Source of the DNA: Arcuatula senhousia
Taxonomy: Eukaryota > Mollusca > Bivalvia > Mytilida > Mytilidae
Assembly: GCA_963971305.1 (NCBI GenBank)
Contig: OZ020307.1
Span: 58,091,702 to 58,155,701, forward strand
Direction: 5' to 3'
Length of the DNA stretch: 64,000 nucleotides
In this document: positions 58,857 through 64,000 of the stretch, piece by piece
How positions within the stretch are numbered: position 1 is the stretch's first letter
Layout: every line of letters begins with the position of its first letter
The notes under the pieces: generated by a model
Database searches by the model: none
The model's input: the letters and a program-made list of their open reading frames with translations, nothing else
What the model was told of the DNA's origin: nothing
Translations under genes and position numbers: made by a program

Positions 58857-59225
58857 GTAATGTATGTTTGTTTGTTTGTGTGTATATACATGTATGTAAT
58901 GTATGTTTGTTTGTATGTGTGTATGTAAGTAATGTATGTAACTCAAACTTAATCTTATGGATTAATATTTTATTATTGTATTGTTTCTTATATTGTTGTC
59001 CTTGTATATCTTTGTAACTTTTATATACATGTTCATTTATGAGCTTTCTTTCAATAAATATTTCTGTTTCTGTTTCTGTTTCTGTATGTATGCTTGTATG
59101 TATGTATGTATGTATGTATGTATGTATGTATGTATGTATGTATGTATGTATGTATGTATGTATGTATGTTATGTATGTAATGTTATGTATGTATGTATGA
59201 ATGGATGGATGGATGGATGGATAGA
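58857..59225 (+). repeat. (TATG)n / (GGAT)n microsatellite
   Basis: TATG repeats run almost pure from 59085 to 59168, preceded by TGTATGTTTG words and followed by GGAT units near 59200-59222. The long open frame across it is repeat-derived. Confidence 0.92.
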
Positions 59226-61947
59226 TGGATTACGTATGTATGCACGACCACTTATGCAAAAAAAAAAAAAATTCATCAGACAGTTGTTTTCACATTACAG
59301 GACCGACGATGAGTGTATGTATGATCGTATGTAATAATATTAACATATAAAGACAGAATAAATCCACACACTAGATCGGTGCAAAGTCCGTTGTTTAACA
59401 AAATTATGTGAGTGACATGACTTCAATGTTTCTTCATAGTGTCCGATCACCCCGTTTGGATATCCATTTTTATGCGCCCTTGCATTGAATTGAAAGATGT
59501 ATGATTACGTCATTTTTCAAATGAAGTATATAGGACGAACATGCTTCTATAAAAGGTTGTTCCTTGAACTATAGATAACTGTGTACAGTGTATAATTTAT
59601 GATTTCCTATAGAAGTTAAGCATCGATCATTTTGGCTACAAACTAGGCTTCTAATAAGCAAAGAACTTATATGCAATTTATACACTCAACTGGTAACGAA
59701 ATTGTATAGATCAATATGATACTTTGTTTTTTCTTGCAACAAAAAATGTTCCGTCAAGAAAACAGTACAGACAGAACTTGAAATAAATATCTGAAATCCA
59801 AAATTAGCTGTTCTAACTTCTGCATAAAGACTGATATTTAACGATTTTAGAGAGTATGGTTATACTATCGCACTTTGCCAGTATGCATTTTTGACCCGGC
59901 CATCTTGTTTGAGTGGCTAATATGTATAAATTTGAACACCAAAACCCCATTTTCCACCCGTTGTCTTCGAAATCATGCTTCCCCTTTCTCGAAATAGAAT
60001 TCTAAACCTGGAATGAAATTATTCAACTATTCGAGGCATTTATAATGCAAATATATATGTGTTACTGATGTGTAAAATGCAGGGTAAATTGTGCCATTCA
60101 GAGTCAGGGCTGAGTATCCATATAATAAATTCATGAGACGCATCTTGCCTTGTAATGTGAAATTTAAAAGCTGACTTAATGAGTGAGTTGGTGTTATACA
60201 TTCTGAGAAAAATAAATATATTGTTACTATATTGCGATAAACGTGAACTCCTATGCTAGAGCAAACACTCTTGGTAGCCTTGTTCCGATTTTCCGGTCGT
60301 CTAAACTCAAAATTGTGTTGTTGTTTTTGATACTTCACTTTCTTAACTTTAAATACACATGAACAAAAAACTTTGGTGTTGGTTTTGAATTACTTGTTTG
60401 AACTTTTTGGGTAGAGTATGTCTCTTATGATAATTTTGTCTTGCAATTATTTTGACTCAAATGCCGCAATTCAATAGAAGCCATTTTCAGAATATGCATA
60501 GATTAACAGGGTTAGATTGCTACCCACCTTGGTACTTCGAATTCTTCTGTCCTAAAAGAAATCTGAAAATTTTTGCATAACAAACACTACCCAAGAAAAT
60601 TTATAATGCTTGCTTGATTCTAACATGCATATGAAGTTAAATACCAATTAAAAGTATATATTAGTCAACACAAATAACTAATTCCTTGCAAACTTGGGTA
60701 GACATGAGGAATGTGGTGATTTATCACTTGCCCAAAACAGTTTAACTCTTTGCCCTTCTCTTTTAACTCATCAATTCTAAGTATGTTTTGACGATTTATT
60801 AATACATAGAAGATAAGAAGATAACCGTAACATATTCTTCAAAGTTGCATGTGCTTTTAGCTATTCTTGAGAATTTATAGCACACCTGTAAGGACTGTAA
60901 AACTAGCAATTTTGATTGGAGCAACTTACCGACGAATATTGTCACCTTTGAATGAATAAGCTATGACTTCACTAAATATCAGTATTCGACAAAACCGGAT
61001 AACTGGAAAATTCTTAGAAAGGGGTAACGAACCATTTATTCCCCGATACCAAATTTGTTTACCAGAAAAATCGATAAACCCTTTTATCCTGGCTTCAAAT
61101 GAACAGAAGATCTAAAATTCAACAAAATTTAAAATAATAGGGACTGGACTATATATAACCTTATTATAGGCCTCTTTAACTTCTAGACATATTAGAAGAT
61201 ACAAGCAAAAATTTAACCACCGCCGTTTACAAATTGCTGTGGCGGATCCAGAAATTTTCAAATGGGAACCTTCTTGGACCTCTTGTTTCATAGAATTCCT
61301 AACCAAATTTCTTATCAAACAGGAGGACGCGCGTCCGGCACGCCGGTCCTAAACTATATCCGCCTTTGACGATTGTTTTCAAAAACTACCATAATGATTG
61401 AAAGACATTTTCAAATGCATTAATATTACCCTACATGTTTCTAAGGGTCGTCTGACCAACAGTCGCATTTTTCTTAATCGAATTTCGTAAAAACCACTAA
61501 CCTTCATGTGCTTAATATCTAAGTTTCATGAATTTTTGGTTACCTCTTAAGCGTATTTTGTAATGCATTTTACACGTCTGATTTAGAACCGATACATAAA
61601 TATAACAGTCATTCTACCTTATAAAGCTGAGACGGGTTGCTGGGATTTGAGTACAATAAAAAGAGTAAACCATTTATTTTTATGCGATAATGTTTCACTG
61701 GATAGTTAAACACCACCGAGAATAAAAACATACAGAATTTTGCTAATAAATTGCATATTTAGAAGCAGCAGCATTTTTGGGGGCGAACAATAACGGTAGA
61801 CTGCTGTACATGTGTGCCAACACGTGTCATACATTCAGACTAAAATAAACAGTAAATCACACAATATGTTACCTTTCTCTCATTACTTGACATCCTTAAT
61901 TCAAAAATATCCAATTATTTCACCCAAACTAGTCGATGGACCTCGAT
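59226..61947. other. Intergenic, AT-rich
   Basis: No gene recognised. CTGTGGCGGATCCAG at about 61238 is a probable worn hAT-MITE end. Confidence 0.4.
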
Positions 61948-62208
61948 GATAAAAAATTGTATTGCAACCACTTTTACGTCTTGTCTTCAAGAAAATCAAT
62001 GAAGTAATGACGTCCTTGACATTGTCATAAAAAGTTGTATTGCAACCACTTTTACGTCTTGTCTTCAAGAAAATCAATGAAGTAATGACGTCCTTGACAT
62101 TGTGACGTAACAATTGCAACGACGTAATTTCTATAAACTAACAACCATTAACAAAAGGTACTTACCGCGATAACCAAATTTAAGTATAACGTACTTAAAT
62201 TTCATTAT
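61948..62208 (+). repeat. ~180 bp repeat with 3' palindrome, copy B (internal duplication)
   Basis: Same as 57104-57286, but the first ~78 bp (ATAAAAAATTGTATTGCAAC ... GTCCTTGACATTGT) is present twice in tandem. The second half matches copy A to the end. Confidence 0.78.
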
Positions 62209-62780
62209 ATGCTTTTGCGTTGAACTGCATTTTTTATCTCACTAAATGTTTTTGTTGCGCCAATTAGTTGTGCTATTTAGTTGTGTTTTAATAAGATTTT
62301 ATGTGTTTCCTTGTGTTGTGTATCTGTGTAGTTTGGTGTGTTTCGTTGTGTTTATAGTTTTTGACACGATGTGCTTTGTTTTCTGCTGTTGAGTTTACGT
62401 GTGTTTGTTTTGTTGTTGTTGTTGTTGTTGATGATTCATTAGGTTATGTTGTTACACGAGTTCCTGTTGATTCGTTTGCTTGTATCGTTATGTACGTGTA
62501 TTCTGTTCACTGTTGTGAGCTTTGTTTTGGTAGTTGAGTTGTACATTTGCTGTTATTTTATTGTTTTATTGTTGTATGTGTTTTTGTTGTTACATCTAGT
62601 TGTTTTTACATTTGTTTTAGTTGTGTTTATCCTGTATACATGTGTTTAAATGTGTAGTTGTCTGTTAGTGTATTTCGTTTTAGTTTTTTAAGTCGTCTTA
62701 CATTGTATTGTTGTTGTGTAAAATATGGTTATGTTTTCTGTGTTCTTTTTGCCTATGTCGTTACATGTGTTTTTTTTTTT
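62209..62780. repeat. T/G-rich low-complexity tract
   Basis: Long TTGTG/GTT-rich stretch including (TTG)7 near 62412. Reading frames through it are chance. Confidence 0.7.
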
Positions 62781-62975
62781 TCGCACGGCAATGTTATGCG
62801 CATTGAATGCGAATTATCCAATTCGAATTATCGAAAACGTAACATTATAGTGAATTCGAAAAATTCGAGTTGATTCGCATTCAAATAGTTTTTACGTGTG
62901 AACGCATCAAACTTTTTGAATGCGAACTGACATCGAATTGAATGCGCATTATACGTAAATGTGAACGCAGCATAA
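62781..62975. mobile_element. Possible MITE, GCGCATT inverted repeats
   Basis: TTATGCGCATTGAATGCGAA on the left and AATTGAATGCGCATTATACG on the right are inverted. Several ATTCGAATT / GAATGCGAA words lie between. About 195 bp, non-coding; exact ends unclear. Confidence 0.5.
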
Positions 62976-64000
62976 GTTATGTTTCTGTGTCGCCAGTTGT
63001 ATTGATATGTATGTTTACTTTGTGTTGTCCATTTGTTTGTATCGTTGCATATATGGTTTTGGTGAATCGAACATTTCTAATATTAAAAACGAAAGAATAT
63101 GGAATATGTTACTTTATGTATCTATTTATATGAATGGCCCGGTTGATACTTTCTTTTCGTGTTCTATTGGTGCGTGTGAATCGTGTTGTTAGTGAATTCA
63201 GTAGTTTGTATTTGCTGAATGTGCAGGCTTTAAAGGCAACTTTTAAATCATCAGTCTTTAAACACAAACGCGGTTTTGTAAAAGCATAAAAGATTCTTTC
63301 GATATTCATTAAATATTAGAAACCTTGAAATCAAAAGATCAAACCTGAAAAAATCCATATATTCAATTTTCAATGCCCATTTGCAAATAGTTAGCATTGC
63401 ATTCTGTAAATATACGAACGAATATAAATACATGTCTTTGGAAGATAAAGACACGGTTCTACGTAATGACATCGGGTCGCCCTACTCCAGGGACCAACGG
63501 ATTGCAGGAAAATTAATAGTCTAACATCTCAATTCTAAGGCTTTTTATAAAGATTCACAATTCTGAAGGCGAACGTTATAACCCTTTCTGAAATACTAGG
63601 TTTTGGAACGCTGAGATTTTTAACACGTCATATTTTAATGCAATAAAGTTTTTAAACTCTTGGTTTATACTTGTTTCTCTTTTGTCGTTTTTGTTTTATT
63701 GTCAATGGTCTGGAATCGATCAGAAAATTAATAAATTATTTATTTAACCCATTTATTATATGCTTAAGAAAATGACTTGAAGTCAGTGTCACTGAAGGAA
63801 ATTTTAGTTCCGTTTTTTTTTTTCGAAGATTTATGTATATCGTGTTCGTTGCTTTTCGATGTTTATGCCCCCTTTGCTCCATGTGGGCTCTTGATTTGAA
63901 TAATAAAGAGGTGTATATGTTTAATTGTATATAACATTTTTAACAAAAAATAACAAAACAAAAAAAAAACGTCCAGATCTACCGTTAGAAAACCTACATT
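62976..64000. other. Intergenic, AT-rich
   Basis: No gene, RNA or repeat was recognised to the window end. Confidence 0.4.

Noticed and set aside
58981..59334. 117-codon plus-strand frame
   Set aside because: Mostly MYVC repeats translated from the (TATG)n microsatellite.
62446..63192. Overlapping plus-strand frames rich in Leu, Val and Cys
   Set aside because: They arise from a T/G-rich tract; composition explains them and no splice or domain evidence exists.

Overview
The window is AT-rich nuclear DNA from an animal, most likely a bivalve mollusc. It has no long open reading frame. It has widely spaced 69-78 nt exons with consensus splice sites, and a dense load of small non-autonomous transposons. 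Many of these carry tandem ~150-490 bp cores and (GGAC)n or (CGA)n microsatellites, the layout known from molluscan pearl elements and Helentron-associated elements (HINEs). The host assignment is an inference from repeat style; no species-diagnostic gene is visible.

One gene can be supported. It lies on the minus strand and runs almost the whole window, from a first coding exon at 51640-51372 to a probable last exon at 596-454. The exons give a signal peptide, a cysteine-rich N-terminal LRR cap, seven leucine-rich repeats with one exon each, and a C-terminal LRR cap. The LRR introns are all phase 2 and the codons join across every junction. If the last exon is read to its stop codon, the ten exons total 1086 nt (361 residues). 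They would then end in a short hydrophobic tail resembling a GPI-attachment signal. The first intron is about 27 kb. The family (slit-, LRIG-, connectin- or peroxidasin-like) cannot be settled from the LRR part alone.

The introns and the 5' flank are largely mobile DNA. 2.5-13 kb: a small inverted-repeat element, and a ~1 kb pearl-like element present twice in opposite orientations with repeated perfect estrogen-response-element palindromes. 13-17 kb: a head-to-tail array of six units with several alternative 3' hairpins. 19.4-24.4 kb: MITEs, a pearl-like element with a ~184 bp core inside a MITE, and a 46 bp minisatellite. 25.5-28 kb: one pearl-like element inserted inside another. 29.5-35 kb: four MITEs and a telomere-like triplet at a MITE terminus. 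44.5-50.4 kb: a 5.8 kb element with ~54 bp terminal inverted repeats and a 5 bp target duplication, carrying several nested insertions.

Upstream of the gene (51.7-64 kb) are a 146 bp near-perfect palindrome, a second copy of the 26 kb element family with a different core, a duplicated 608 bp repeat, a 287 bp mini-element, a long TATG microsatellite and otherwise unremarkable AT-rich sequence. No tRNA, rRNA, CRISPR or bacterial-type feature was seen.
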